NCBI RefSeq assembly: GCF_002532535.1
Contig: NZ_NQWI01000027.1
Location: 1 to 54,929 of the forward strand
DNA length: 54,929 nucleotides
Direction of reading: 5' to 3'
Source of the DNA: Candidatus Viridilinea mediisalina
GTDB lineage: Bacteria > Chloroflexota > Chloroflexia > Chloroflexales > Chloroflexaceae
Of this stretch, positions 26,842-37,507 are shown piece by piece; the stretch's first letter is position 1; each line of letters opens with the position of its first letter. The notes under the pieces are model-generated. The model saw only the letters and a list, made by a program, of their open reading frames with translations, had not been told where the DNA came from and searched no databases. Both the position numbers and the translations under genes were made by a program.

Positions 26842-28056
26842 CTACAAGCCTGCGGCTTTGCGGAGATCCTCAACGCGGTTGGTGCGCTCCCAGGGCAGGT
26901 CTACGTCGGTGCGCCCGAAGTGGCCGCCCGCAGCCGTCTGGCGGTAGATGGCGCTGCGTAGCCCCAAGTCGCGGATGATCGCGCCCGGACGCAGGTCGAA
27001 GACCTCGTTCACGGCTTTGAGGATCACCTCGTCGGCCACCTTGCCGGTGCCAAAGGTCTCGACGTTGAGCGAGAGCGGGCGGGCGACGCCGATGGCGTAG
27101 CTCACCTGCAACTCAACGCGCTCGGCGAGTCCGGCGGCGACGATGTTCTTGGCCACCCAGCGCGAAGCGTAGGCCGCGCTGCGATCCACTTTGCTCGGGT
27201 CTTTGCCCGAGAAGGCCCCGCCACCGTGGCGCGCCACGCCACCGTAGGTATCCACAATGATCTTGCGCCCGGTCAGGCCCGAGTCGCCCATGGGCCCACC
27301 CACCACGAAGCGCCCGGTCGGGTTGACAAAGTAGTGGGTCTTGTCGTCGAGCCACTCGCTCGGAATCTCGGCCTTGATCACATGCTCAATAATATCGGCG
27401 CGGATCTGCTCTTGGCTCACCTCGGGGGCGTGCTGTGTACTGATCAGCACCGTGTCTACGCGCACCGGCTTGCCATAGCTATACTCCACCGTCACCTGGC
27501 TCTTGGCATCGGGGCGTAGGTAGCTCAAGGTACCCTCTTTGCGCACCTTCTCGATGCGGCGGATCAGGCGGTGGGCCAGTGCGATACTGGCAGGCATCAA
27601 CTCCGGCGTCTCGTTGCAGGCAAAGCCGAACATCATACCCTGATCGCCGGCACCAACGGCCTCAACTTCATCCTCAGTCATCGCGCCGGTCTTGGCCTCA
27701 AGGGCCTTATCCACGCCCATGGCAATGTCGGGCGACTGGCCATGCACGGCGACCAACACGCCACAGGTATCGGCATCGAAGCCAAACTCGGCACTGGTAT
27801 AGCCAATCTCAGTGACGGTCTTGCGCACGATCTCTTCAATCGGGATGTAACCCTTCTCATAGGTCACCTCACCGAGAACCACAATCAAGCCGGTGGTCGT
27901 GGCCGTCTCGACCGCCACACGCGCTTTGGGGTCATGCGCGAGGAACGCATCAAGGATCGCGTCGCTAATCTGGTCGCACATCTTGTCGGGGTGCCCACTG
28001 CTCACGCTCTCGCTGGTGAAGTAGAAGCGCGGCGAACTGGTGAAGGTATTGGACAT
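26842..28056 (-). CDS. metK: S-adenosylmethionine synthetase
   Basis: A 404-aa MetK making SAM from methionine and ATP. Signature blocks: [31 protein letters not shown] and [36 protein letters not shown] lies between. Length and motifs are normal. AAGGAA lies before ATG 28056, 3 bp after the ahcY stop, so the two are co-transcribed as the last genes of a methionine-cycle operon. Confidence 0.98.
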   Translation of the reverse strand: MSNTFTSSPRFYFTSESVSSGHPDKMCDQISDAILDAFLAHDPKARVAVETATTTGLIVVLGEVTYEKGYIPIEEIVRKTVTEIGYTSAEFGFDADTCGVLVAVHGQSPDIAMGVDKALEAKTGAMTEDEVEAVGAGDQGMMFGFACNETPELMPASIALAHRLIRRIEKVRKEGTLSYLRPDAKSQVTVEYSYGKPVRVDTVLISTQHAPEVSQEQIRADIIEHVIKAEIPSEWLDDKTHYFVNPTGRFVVGGPMGDSGLTGRKIIVDTYGGVARHGGGAFSGKDPSKVDRSAAYASRWVAKNIVAAGLAERVELQVSYAIGVARPLSLNVETFGTGKVADEVILKAVNEVFDLRPGAIIRDLGLRSAIYRQTAAGGHFGRTDVDLPWERTNRVEDLRKAAGL

Positions 28057-28059
28057 TGT

Positions 28060-29478
<1,419 letters not shown>

Positions 29479-29500
<22 letters not shown>

Positions 29501-30447
29501 TTAACAGGCAGCGCAGTACCAAAGGCTGCGCGGTAGCGTTCAGCGAACTGCTGGCTAGTATAGGCATGCTCTTGGCAGCCGCGCTGCTCAATCGCATAGG
29601 TGGCAGCAAGGGCCGCCAAGCGTCCAGTCACGTCTAGGGGCAATGCGTGGGCGACGCCGAAGGCAATGCCAGCGAGGTAGGCATCACCGGCCCCGGTCGG
29701 ATCAACCACCTCACTCACTGGCGCAATCGGGATCGTCGTGGCCAGTTTGCCATCGGTATAGATGAGCGACCCCTGTTCGCCCTTGGTAATCACCGTGAGG
29801 GGCGTCTTCGCAATCAACTCCTCTTCACTCATTTCAAGCTTCCGGGCCATCATGCCAAACTCATAGTCATTGCCCACCAGCACACGGGCCCCACGCAGGC
29901 CCACGGCAATATGCTCGGCATCAAGGCGCGGGGACTGCTTACCGGGATCAAAGATGTAGGGCACGCCCAATTCCTGACACTCCAGCGCAAAGCGACTAAT
30001 CGCCTCAGGCGTTGTGGGCGAGATCAGCACCAGATCTTGCTTGCCCAACCCACGCTCGCTGAGCGAACTCTGGTGGTCGTGGCCCATCGCCCCGGCGTAG
30101 AAGGCCACAATCTGATTATTGGCGCGGTCGGTATTGATAAAACAGGAGGAGGTAAACTCGTGGCTAATCTCCTTGATGCCGGAGGTATCCACTCCTTGGG
30201 CTTCAAGCCAAGCGCGATAATCGCCAAAATCGTGGCCAGCAACTCCGACAAGCAGTGGGCGCTCGCCGAGCAGCGTCAAATTGTAGGCAATATTGCCTGA
30301 AACACCACCACGCATTTTCCGCATCGAATCGACCAAAAAGCTAACCGAAAGCATATGTGCCTTCTCCATCAGCATATGGTCTTTGAAATAGCCAGGAAAA
30401 TCCATGATGTAATCGAAAGCGAGCGAACCAGTCACAACGATACGCAC
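29479..30447 (-). CDS. PfkB family kinase, probable adenosine kinase
   Basis: A 322-aa ribokinase-fold protein: N-terminal IVVTGSLAFDY, GGVSGNIAYNLTLLG near residues 46-60, and the C-terminal catalytic DPTGAGDAYLAG. The Gly-Gly and DPTGAGD motifs resemble bacterial and archaeal nucleoside kinases. Position between mtnA and ahcY suggests removal of adenosine released by SAH hydrolase (inference); a sugar kinase is the alternative. The GTG start at 30447 follows GGAGGAGAAG and stands 2 bp after the stop of the MetE-like gene. The C terminus (EEQMNG) and the stop are encoded by a minisatellite, so the original end has been replaced or extended. Confidence 0.85.
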
Positions 30448-30449
30448 AG

Positions 30450-31505
30450 TTACTTCTCCTCCAGGTGGTAATGTTGACGCAGCCAGGCAGCGACATCGGT
30501 GCAGCAATTGGCCGCATAGCTCGCAACATCCGGGGGTAGGTGGCCAAGGCGGCTACTCGTACTAATCAAAGCGTTGGATAGCACCTTTTCAACGGCAAGC
30601 TCGCCCGCAGCCGCCAGATACTCAACGCTACTCATGAAGCGATGGGCGAGCGTTTCGACCCGTTCGTGGGCAAGGATCTGAGCATCGGCGGGAACGATAC
30701 CCCAGCCCAGCAGCCCCCCGCGATCCAGGTAATCAGCGACAGCAGGTGCAGCCTGGATCAGGGTGGCACTCTGGGCATAGGCATCGAAGAAGACACAATC
30801 CACCGGCAGGGCCAACAGCGCAGCCCAATCGGGTTCGCCCGCAACACAGAGGCCACGCGGGGCGGGGAGTTCTACGAGGGCACGTGCCAACATTGCCCCA
30901 CCCTCTTCCCAATCGAGCGGGCAGAAGGGGGAAGCGAGCGCTTCAAGAAAAGGTTCATCAAAGCAGATCAGGGTGCTACCAAGCTTCAGATTGATCTGCT
31001 GTTGCAGCCAGAGGCTACGCAGCGCCAGATATTGGGCTAACGCTTCACGCAGGGGGGCATCGTAGGCCAGTGGGCGTTCGTGTTCATCCACAAACTGCAA
31101 GCCCAACCCCACCGGCCCACTCAACTCAATGCGCACCCCGCGTACATGATGTTGTTCAGCCTGGCGCACGAGATCGTCAAGCACCGAGAGTTGCTCAGGG
31201 GGCAAGGCACCCCTTGCGCTATCATTACGCAAATAGGCCAAACTCAGCTCATCAAGGTGGCGCTCGGCCTGTTTCGTCTGCACCACCCCACGCTCATGCG
31301 CCAGATCGAGGCTCAAACCAGGAAAGCCCATGGACGCAAAGGCCAGCGCTTCACCATGGCCAGCCTGCTGAGGCAAGGCCGTCAAACCCTCCAAGAGCAG
31401 CGGTTGCCGACCCAAGGGCGCACCGACACGCGGTGCTGCCCGACACGCAGGGCGTACCGGTAGGGCCATGCGCTCACTCGGCGCGGAGGGACTCACTGTC
31501 ATCAT
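30450..31505 (-). CDS. MetE C-terminal-like protein (UROD/MetE fold)
   Basis: A 351-aa protein resembling the cobalamin-independent methionine synthase C-terminal barrel, in a family of stand-alone MetE-like proteins. Recognisable segments: ELSGPVGLGLQ, CFDEPFLEAL, DCVFFDAYAQS and LGWGIVPA. The zinc-ligand positions look altered: the HxC/HCC block reads GLCVAGEPDW and the late cysteine block reads STSSRLGHL. From family memory this suggests that thiol activation by zinc is lost or rearranged. In this operon it may still act on a methyl or methylthio substrate. Start codon uncertain; the first 30 residues are low-complexity. Confidence 0.65.
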   Translation of the reverse strand: MMTVSPSAPSERMALPVRPACRAAPRVGAPLGRQPLLLEGLTALPQQAGHGEALAFASMGFPGLSLDLAHERGVVQTKQAERHLDELSLAYLRNDSARGALPPEQLSVLDDLVRQAEQHHVRGVRIELSGPVGLGLQFVDEHERPLAYDAPLREALAQYLALRSLWLQQQINLKLGSTLICFDEPFLEALASPFCPLDWEEGGAMLARALVELPAPRGLCVAGEPDWAALLALPVDCVFFDAYAQSATLIQAAPAVADYLDRGGLLGWGIVPADAQILAHERVETLAHRFMSSVEYLAAAGELAVEKVLSNALISTSSRLGHLPPDVASYAANCCTDVAAWLRQHYHLEEK

Positions 31506-31525
31506 AGGAGCATCTAGGCTGTTGG

Positions 31526-32575
31526 TTACGACCTACGCACGGCGGTACTCAGGCCCTCAGTGAAGGGTGGATAGACAACCCCACGTTCGGTAATGATCGC
31601 CGTAATCAAACGATTGGGCGTCACATCGAAGGCCGGATGGGCGGCATTCACTCCAAGTGGGGCAATCAACTGCCCGCCGAGGTGGGTCACCTCATCGGAG
31701 GAACGTTGTTCAATGGGAATCAGATCGCCCGTAGCCAGCGAGAGATCAATCGTTGAAGAGGGGGCGGCCACATAGAAGGGGATGTTGTGGAAATTGGCCA
31801 GCACTGCGAGGCTATAGGTGCCAATCTTGTTAGCCACATCACCATTAGCTACAATCCGATCCGCGCCCACGATAATGCAATCCACTTCACCAGACTGCAT
31901 CATATAGCCCGCCATATTATCGGTAATCAGCGTCAGCGGAATACCGGCCTCACGCAGTTCCCAAGCGGTCAGGCGCGCCCCCTGCAAGAATGGCCGCGTC
32001 TCGTCCACCCAGACGTGGAGCGTGCGCCCCTGGCTTGCAGCGGTACGCATAGGGGCCAACGCGGTACCATAGCCTGCCGTCGCCAAGCCACCCGCATTGC
32101 AATGGGTAAGCACATGGCCACGTTCCGGAATAAGAGGCGCACCATAGTCGCCAATCGCGTGGCACATGGCCAAATCTTCATGCAGAACCGCGTGGGCCTC
32201 CTCAAGCATACCGGTGCGTAGCGCCTCTAGGCCAGAGGGTGCCAGCGCACGGGCCTGGTTGAGCATACGGGTTGTTGCCCAAGCCAAATTGACCGCCGTA
32301 GGGCGTTGGGCATCGAGCGTAGCTTTTGCCGCCTCAAGTTCACGCAGCAGCGCAGGCGCATCGGTTGCAGTACTCTGCGTTGCGACCAACGCGATCCCAT
32401 AGGCCGCAGTACAACCAATTGCGGGCGCACCGCGCACCACCATCGTCTTAATCGCCGCCGCCACCGCCGCCAACTCGGTGCAACGCACCGTCACCTCTTC
32501 ATGCGGGAGGCGAAGCTGGTCAATCAAACAGACCGCCCCCGGCTCCCACCAGACTGTCCGTAGTTCTTGGCTCAT
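31526..32575 (-). CDS. mtnA: S-methyl-5-thioribose-1-phosphate isomerase
   Basis: A 349-aa MtnA of the eIF2B-like fold, isomerising MTR-1-P to MTRu-1-P in methionine salvage. Catalytic cysteine in THCNAGGLATAGYGTAL and the aspartate in GADRIVANGDVANKIGTY; also VRGAPAIGCTAAYG near the N terminus. Normal length. It is first in a minus-strand operon with the MetE-like, PfkB, ahcY and metK genes and is served by the promoter at 32734-32762. Other salvage genes (mtnP, mtnB-D) are not in the window. Confidence 0.96.
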   Translation of the reverse strand: MSQELRTVWWEPGAVCLIDQLRLPHEEVTVRCTELAAVAAAIKTMVVRGAPAIGCTAAYGIALVATQSTATDAPALLRELEAAKATLDAQRPTAVNLAWATTRMLNQARALAPSGLEALRTGMLEEAHAVLHEDLAMCHAIGDYGAPLIPERGHVLTHCNAGGLATAGYGTALAPMRTAASQGRTLHVWVDETRPFLQGARLTAWELREAGIPLTLITDNMAGYMMQSGEVDCIIVGADRIVANGDVANKIGTYSLAVLANFHNIPFYVAAPSSTIDLSLATGDLIPIEQRSSDEVTHLGGQLIAPLGVNAAHPAFDVTPNRLITAIITERGVVYPPFTEGLSTAVRRS

Positions 32576-32628
32576 GCACCATTACCATTGAGGGGCGCGT
32601 AGCGCACCCAGAGCAATTCTTACCATAA

Positions 32629-32727
32629 GGGAAGAATACAGAAATGAGAAAATAGAAAATAGGTTTGTGGCATCAGGATGCACAACATGCCCCCAAACCG
32701 TAAAGTGGCCTGAAATCATCCCTAACG
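32629..32727. repeat. Mixed repeat: GAAAATAGAAAATAGG plus CTGAAATC tail
   Basis: AGGGAAGAATACAGAAATGAG and GAAAATAGAAAATAGG (family G; also at 41417, 42484, 52228), then a spacer and CCGTAAAGTGGCCTGAAATC, the tail shared with the family A hairpins. It lies in the 5' leader of the mtnA operon. Confidence 0.8.
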
Positions 32728-32733
32728 GGCGCG

Positions 32734-32762
32734 ATTATAGCATGGCTAGGCATGTGGGGCAA
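32734..32762 (-). promoter_or_regulatory. sigma-70 promoter of the methionine-cycle operon
   Basis: Minus strand: TTGCCC (32762-32757), 17-bp spacer, consensus TATAAT (32739-32734). The leader to mtnA is about 150 nt and is filled by repeats; no SAM riboswitch fold was recognised. Confidence 0.8.
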
Positions 32763-32776
32763 CCTTAAAAGTATAT

Positions 32777-32785
32777 TGGTATAAT
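32777..32785 (+). promoter_or_regulatory. Extended -10 promoter TGGTATAAT
   Basis: TGG plus consensus TATAAT for the M29 aminopeptidase gene, 66 bp upstream of the chosen start and back to back with the mtnA promoter (15 bp apart). Confidence 0.7.
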
Positions 32786-32851
32786 GCCAAGGATGTCGTG
32801 CCGACGTTCATCGGCTGAGATCGTCGGATGCCAACAACCATGGAGTTCCCT

Positions 32852-34090
32852 ATGCCCCCCTTTCACAGTGCCAGCGAGCTACAGCACTACGCAGATGTCA
32901 TTGTTCGGGTCGGAGTGAATTTGCAGCCTGGTCAACGTTTGCTGGTGCGGGCCGATCTGCAGACGGTTGAATTGGTACGAGCGGTGGTGCGTAGCGCCTA
33001 CCGCGTTGGGGCGAGGTTTGTTGATGTGGTCTGGAGCGACGAGCAGCTCAATGTGGTGCGGCTTGAGGAGGCAGCGCGTGACTCGCTCAATCATGTTGCC
33101 GCGTGGCAGCCTGCGGTGAGTGTAGACTACCTTGAGGCTGGTGATGCATTGGTGTCAATCTATGCGGCTACGCCAACCCTACTTGCAGGCCAAGACCCCG
33201 AAGCGGTGAGTAGGATGATGCGGGCGGTGGCCCAGGCGGCCAAGCCAGTGAGCGACTTGGTGCAGCGCAATGCGGCAGCCTGGGTTGTGGTGAGCTACCC
33301 CACGCCTGGATGGGCTGCCGCTGTGCTGCCTGAAGCGCCTCCCGAAGCCCAACTGATGCGGCTCTGGCAGGCGATTGCCAGCACCTGCCGCCTCGATCAG
33401 CCCGATCCGGTGGCGGCTTGGCAAGCCCATGTGCGCGAATTAGCGACCCGCGCTGATTATATGAACCAACGGCGCTACGATGCGCTCCACTTTCGCGGCC
33501 CTGGCACCGATCTGACCGTCGGCCTCGTGGCTGAACATCTCTGGACAGGTGGTGGAGCGATCAGTGAAGCTGGGCTACCGTTTGTGCCCAACCTGCCCAC
33601 CGAGGAGATCTTCACCCTACCGCACCACGGGCGAGCCGAAGGCGTCATCCACTCCAGCCGCCCACTCAACTATGGCGGCACCCTGATTGATGACTTTAGC
33701 CTCACCTTCAGTCATGGGCGTGTCAGTGCTGTAAGCGCTGCACAGGGCGAAGCAACGCTACAACGCCTGATCGAGAGCGACGAAGGTGCGGCACGCTTAG
33801 GTGAGGTTGCGCTTGTGGCGGCCAGTTCTCCAGTGGGACGCACCGGCCTGCTTTTTGCCAACACGCTCTTCGACGAAAACGCAGCGAGCCACTTGGCACT
33901 CGGCAACGGCTACCGTGGTTGTGTGCGCGACGGCAACGCAATGGACGATGAACGTTTTGCTGCCATTGGGGGCAACCTCAGCATTATCCATGTAGATTTT
34001 ATGATCGGGAGTGCCAGCATGGATGTGGACGGCATCTACCCTGATGGGCGTAGCGAAGCGGTGATGCGGAACGGCGAGTGGGCGTTTTGA
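32852..34090 (+). CDS. M29 family aminopeptidase (AmpS/aminopeptidase T)
   Basis: A 412-aa M29 aminopeptidase with a two-metal site. Metal-ligand regions visible: NLPTEEIFTLPHHGRAEGV (Glu), GEVALV (Glu), HLALGNGY (His, Tyr) and IIHVDFMIGS (His, Asp). Broad N-terminal peptidase activity is expected. Three in-frame ATGs exist; 32852 is preferred because GGAG stands six bases upstream and the protein then begins as usual for the family. It is divergent from mtnA and monocistronic. Confidence 0.92.
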   Translation: MPPFHSASELQHYADVIVRVGVNLQPGQRLLVRADLQTVELVRAVVRSAYRVGARFVDVVWSDEQLNVVRLEEAARDSLNHVAAWQPAVSVDYLEAGDALVSIYAATPTLLAGQDPEAVSRMMRAVAQAAKPVSDLVQRNAAAWVVVSYPTPGWAAAVLPEAPPEAQLMRLWQAIASTCRLDQPDPVAAWQAHVRELATRADYMNQRRYDALHFRGPGTDLTVGLVAEHLWTGGGAISEAGLPFVPNLPTEEIFTLPHHGRAEGVIHSSRPLNYGGTLIDDFSLTFSHGRVSAVSAAQGEATLQRLIESDEGAARLGEVALVAASSPVGRTGLLFANTLFDENAASHLALGNGYRGCVRDGNAMDDERFAAIGGNLSIIHVDFMIGSASMDVDGIYPDGRSEAVMRNGEWAF

Positions 34091-34139
34091 CTTGTTCCCA
34101 ACCCCTTCTCCCGCTTGTGTTTAAGGACGAAAAAACATG

Positions 34140-34300
34140 TGTTCATTGCCACAAAAGAGCGCAAAGGAATGCAATAGAACCGCGTTGCCTTCGCCCCTCT
34201 CCCACAACGTGGGAGAGGCGGTGCCCTGAGCTTGTCGAAGGGGGTAGGGGGTGAGAGCCATTCTGGGTATTCCAAAATCCTATCGGTTGATGACAAAAAA
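34140..34300 (+). repeat. Repeat family C, copy 2, with nested insertion
   Basis: Same order as copies at 6521 and 47385 (CGCAAAGGAATGCAA, CCCCTCTCCCACAACG / TGGGAGAGG, GTAGGGGGTGAGAGCC) but interrupted after GGGAGAGG by about 22 bp containing CCTGAGCTTGTCGAAG, the core of the repeat at the window start. Confidence 0.9.
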
Positions 34301-34314
34301 CACCTGAGCATACT

Positions 34315-34521
34315 ATGTCACACTGCGAAGTCCCGATTGACACACCAGAAACAGTCCAGCCCCACCGCTCCCGCATTGTGCGTTGGCTGCTGATTGGGGC
34401 TGGATCGTTCGCATTGGCACTTGGCGCTCTGGGCGTGCTCCTACCTGGTCTGCCGACGACGCCCTTTGTGTGGTGCAATCCTCGGTACTTTAGCGTCGAA
34501 TCAACGGTAAGTAGACATTGA
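34315..34521 (+). pseudogene. Truncated DUF454 (YbaN-like) membrane protein
   Basis: The 68-codon frame starts MSHCEVPIDTPETVQPHRSR and has the DUF454 signature LGALGVLLPGLPTTPF, then breaks into unrelated residues. Family members are about 120-150 aa with a second membrane pair, missing here. The break is close to 34470, where the 3' end of the convergent secreted metalloprotease gene begins. Either a deletion joined the two genes or the 3' part was lost by insertion. Confidence 0.8.
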
Positions 34522-37333
34522 CACTGTTACTCACATCACTGCTAATCGCTGCACCAGCGCTTATCTTGTAGATACCTGTGGCAGCACTAGAATCGGTGTG
34601 CGACACTTCGGCATAGATGGTGCCGCCCTCTTCGACAGATACTTCGGCCCAGAGGTAGCCTATACCCGACCATGTGACGTTGGCCCGTTCGGTAGTACCA
34701 TCGGCGGCGAGGATGCGCAGACGAGGAAGCATACCAAAGGCAAGGTCACTGACGCGCACGACAACGCGCCCCGCCTGTGTGGCCTCAATACGGAAGAGAT
34801 CGCGGTCGCCAGCCCGATCAATCTTGCCCACAAGATCGTGGTTGTTATGTTCAAGCAACGTCGCGCTCTGCGGCGTATCACCATGGTCATCGGCTTGGGT
34901 GCCACTGACGATAATCACCATCTCGGCTATCACCGCGAAGTCATCGCTGATGGGGATTGGGGCGGGCAGTTGGGGCGCATCTACACCGGGCGGCGGTGGG
35001 GCAAACTGGCCACTATCGAAGACCTCCTTGGCATTGCCGTTGGGGTTGCTGAAGTAGACGCGCAGGGTATGGGGGCCATCCTGCGTATAGTTGACGAGCG
35101 CCGCATAGATACCATCGTCGGCGGTGGGATCGGGGGCAAGCCCATCGTCGCGCAGCGTAAAGGTAGTGTATGAGCCATCGGGGGCAAGCAACTCCCCCTG
35201 AGCCAGCGCGCCCGCAACCATCCTGGTGCGCTGGAGGGTCGCCAAGAGACGGATGGGGTTGGGGTAGCTCACTATGCCGCCATCAAGAACATTAAGGTTG
35301 GCGACAAAGCCGTCATCTTCGTCGCTTAGGTTGGCGGTGTTCGCCGTCCAGACAATGTTCAGTTCGCTGCGAGCAGTGTGGCCCGCAACCAGATCGATGC
35401 GCGGGGCTTGGCCCGCCGCCGGAGCAACATCCACCAATGCCGGGAAGTAGGGCCGCGCCGGGTAGTTATGCAACACGCCATCACGCGGATCCAACGCCGG
35501 TGAACGCACCAGCGTCTCCCAGCCGCTCGCCTGGTAGACGCGGTGCTGGGCGGTGTTGCGCGTATTGTTGAGCGCCGTTGAGAAGTTGAGCCAAGCAAAG
35601 TGACCACCCCTCGCCCGCAACGAGTTGTTCATAATCGATTCTTGCACCGGTGTATCGTTAGGGCATGGATCGCCTGGATCGCCTGGATCACAGGCGCCAC
35701 TGCTTTTTCGATATTCGTCGTAGAGCGCATAGAAGTAGTGGCCCCACTCGTGGGCGAGGATGTAGCCGCCACCTTCATGATCTTCAAGGAGGAAGTTGAT
35801 CTGAGAAAACTCGTCACACATCTCAATGTGTGGCCCATCAAACCCGTAGCCCGAAATAGCGGCACTGGGCCGACAACTAGCCACCCACCGCACATCAGCC
35901 CGTCCATGCCGCCCATTGTTGGGGTAGATGGTCACCGTGCCTACTTTATGGACACCGTTGGACATCTCAAAGACCGCGTCGGCAAAGTAGCCAATAATCT
36001 CCTCGTAGGGTCTGCGTTGGTTTCCCTGCGGGTTGTTGTAGAGTGAGATAGTGAGATCAAAAGCATCGCTTGTCGTCAGCGGAGTAGCCACAAAATTCTG
36101 ACCCTGTACGTCGCCCGCTACGATGGCATTGTGGCTTGAGGGGCTAAAGCTGTAGCCGCTGTGCGACGCGGTAAGCTGGTAGTTGCCGGCGGGTAGCCCG
36201 CTGATGCGGTAAGCACCTGTCGTATCGGTGGTTGCGCTACGCCCCCCCGCCGAGACCGTCACCCCGGCAACGCCCCGGTTATGAGGATCGATGACCCGCC
36301 CGTTCACGCTGTAGGCACCCAACGTGATGGTGGGAATACGCGGCACCACGGTGGGCGACGCACGCGGAGCAACGGTAGGCGACGCACGCGGAGCAACGGT
36401 GGGCGACGCACTCGGTGCAACGGTCGGCGAAGCACTCGGTGCAACGGTCGGCGAAGCACTCGGTGCAACGGTCGGCGAAGCACTCGGTACGACGGTGGGT
36501 GTCGTCGGATTGGGCGAAGTGCCATTATTGACGTTAATAGTGCGCTCTAAGTAACTCCACAGGCCGGTGACACTGCTGCGGAATCTTACGGTTATGGTAT
36601 TGAGACCATTGGGCAGCCTAGTGGTGTCTAATAGGAACGTGAAACCAGAAGGGAGGAAGCGCGAGTCGCTCATGAGCCAAGCGACATCGGGACGTGAAAA
36701 ACCATACAATGACTGGCCAAGCAGTGTATTGCCCAGATAGAACTCAACCCGATTCATGCCCGGACCATCCCACGAGGCGGCATCAACGGCCCAGCCAGAA
36801 AAGATGACGGTTCCCTGAACAACCGCACCAGCGGCGGGCGCCTCGATCACGCCTCTAGGGTGTGTAGAAGGAAAATACTGAATGTAGGGAAGAAAGCCTG
36901 GCGTATTGATCTGGATACGGGACACCCAAGCCCGTTGGTCAAACTCAACAGCCGACAAGGGGGTCTCGCTTGCCCACACATAGATGTAGTAGATCTCACC
37001 CGGTAGGGCATTGTATTGCACAGGCCACAAGCCCAAGGGGGAACAGTTTGATGGAAAGAGGGCCACCTGAGATGGACTAAAGCCAGCCTTTTGTACACTT
37101 ATCTGAAAGTAGGGTGTACTCGTACAACCACGAATCCAGATAGTGCTTCTGCCAAAGCTGTCTAGCGAAGTACTAGCCAGAAAATGATGAAACGTGGAGG
37201 CAAGTTCATTGCCATTCGTTGTTGGCTCATCCGCTTCCTGCTGCGGTGGATGAGCATAGGCTACGCTCTGAAGAAGGGCCAAAAGCGTAATAGGGATAAC
37301 CAACAATACGAGATGGCGAATGCGACGCGACAT
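34490..37333 (-). CDS. Secreted multidomain HExxH metalloprotease
   Basis: A 947-aa exported protein: signal peptide (cut after AYA, about residue 27), a beta domain (about 40-150), an Ig-like GWAVDAAS domain (150-265), a PT/AS-rich spacer (268-333) encoded by 24-bp repeats, a carboxypeptidase-regulatory-like domain (335-410), a protease domain with HEWGHYFYALYDEY (H528, E529, H532, late DEY as in CLCA-type gluzincins), a beta-sandwich with DDGLAPDPTADDGIY and a PPC domain. It ends in VYLPLIRR. GAGGAGG before ATG 37333 fixes the start. The CLCA similarity is limited to the active-site segment; no VWA domain is seen. Confidence 0.85.
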   Translation of the reverse strand: MSRRIRHLVLLVIPITLLALLQSVAYAHPPQQEADEPTTNGNELASTFHHFLASTSLDSFGRSTIWIRGCTSTPYFQISVQKAGFSPSQVALFPSNCSPLGLWPVQYNALPGEIYYIYVWASETPLSAVEFDQRAWVSRIQINTPGFLPYIQYFPSTHPRGVIEAPAAGAVVQGTVIFSGWAVDAASWDGPGMNRVEFYLGNTLLGQSLYGFSRPDVAWLMSDSRFLPSGFTFLLDTTRLPNGLNTITVRFRSSVTGLWSYLERTINVNNGTSPNPTTPTVVPSASPTVAPSASPTVAPSASPTVAPSASPTVAPRASPTVAPRASPTVVPRIPTITLGAYSVNGRVIDPHNRGVAGVTVSAGGRSATTDTTGAYRISGLPAGNYQLTASHSGYSFSPSSHNAIVAGDVQGQNFVATPLTTSDAFDLTISLYNNPQGNQRRPYEEIIGYFADAVFEMSNGVHKVGTVTIYPNNGRHGRADVRWVASCRPSAAISGYGFDGPHIEMCDEFSQINFLLEDHEGGGYILAHEWGHYFYALYDEYRKSSGACDPGDPGDPCPNDTPVQESIMNNSLRARGGHFAWLNFSTALNNTRNTAQHRVYQASGWETLVRSPALDPRDGVLHNYPARPYFPALVDVAPAAGQAPRIDLVAGHTARSELNIVWTANTANLSDEDDGFVANLNVLDGGIVSYPNPIRLLATLQRTRMVAGALAQGELLAPDGSYTTFTLRDDGLAPDPTADDGIYAALVNYTQDGPHTLRVYFSNPNGNAKEVFDSGQFAPPPPGVDAPQLPAPIPISDDFAVIAEMVIIVSGTQADDHGDTPQSATLLEHNNHDLVGKIDRAGDRDLFRIEATQAGRVVVRVSDLAFGMLPRLRILAADGTTERANVTWSGIGYLWAEVSVEEGGTIYAEVSHTDSSAATGIYKISAGAAISSDVSNSVNVYLPLIRR
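36345..36510. repeat. 24-bp in-gene repeat encoding SPTVAPSA/SPTVAPRA
   Basis: About seven in-frame copies of a 24-bp unit (ACGGTSGGCGAMGCACKCGG core on plus) encoding the PT/AS-rich linker of the secreted metalloprotease. Copy number is likely variable. Confidence 0.93.
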
Positions 37334-37362
37334 AGCATACCTCCTCACTTCTGCTTCGTCTT

Positions 37363-37400
37363 AGGGTCGCCGCCCTAAAACCCGTTTTGGGGTTCTCCTC
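37363..37400. repeat. GC-rich repeat family D, copy 2
   Basis: TAGGGTCGCCGCCCTAAAACC followed by CGTTTTGGGGTTCTCC: the AGGGCGGC/GCCCTAAA palindromic family in the leader of the secreted metalloprotease gene. Confidence 0.75.
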
Positions 37401-37449
37401 CCATTCTACGTAGTACATCCTTCGCTAAAGCTTCGTTTAACTCCTCTAT

Positions 37450-37478
37450 TTGCCGAAGTTTTTAGAAAAGGCTATAAT
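37450..37478 (+). promoter_or_regulatory. sigma-70 promoter of the FHA-kinase operon
   Basis: TTGCCG (37450-37455), 17-bp spacer, consensus TATAAT (37473-37478), 30 bp upstream of the ATG at 37508. Confidence 0.78.
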
Positions 37479-37507
37479 TCCACCCACGAGGAGGTGTCAG
37501 TAGAGAT

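Noticed and set aside
32576-32733. SAM riboswitch in the mtnA operon leader
   Set aside because: The leader consists of known repeats; no SAM-I, II or III core pattern could be found.
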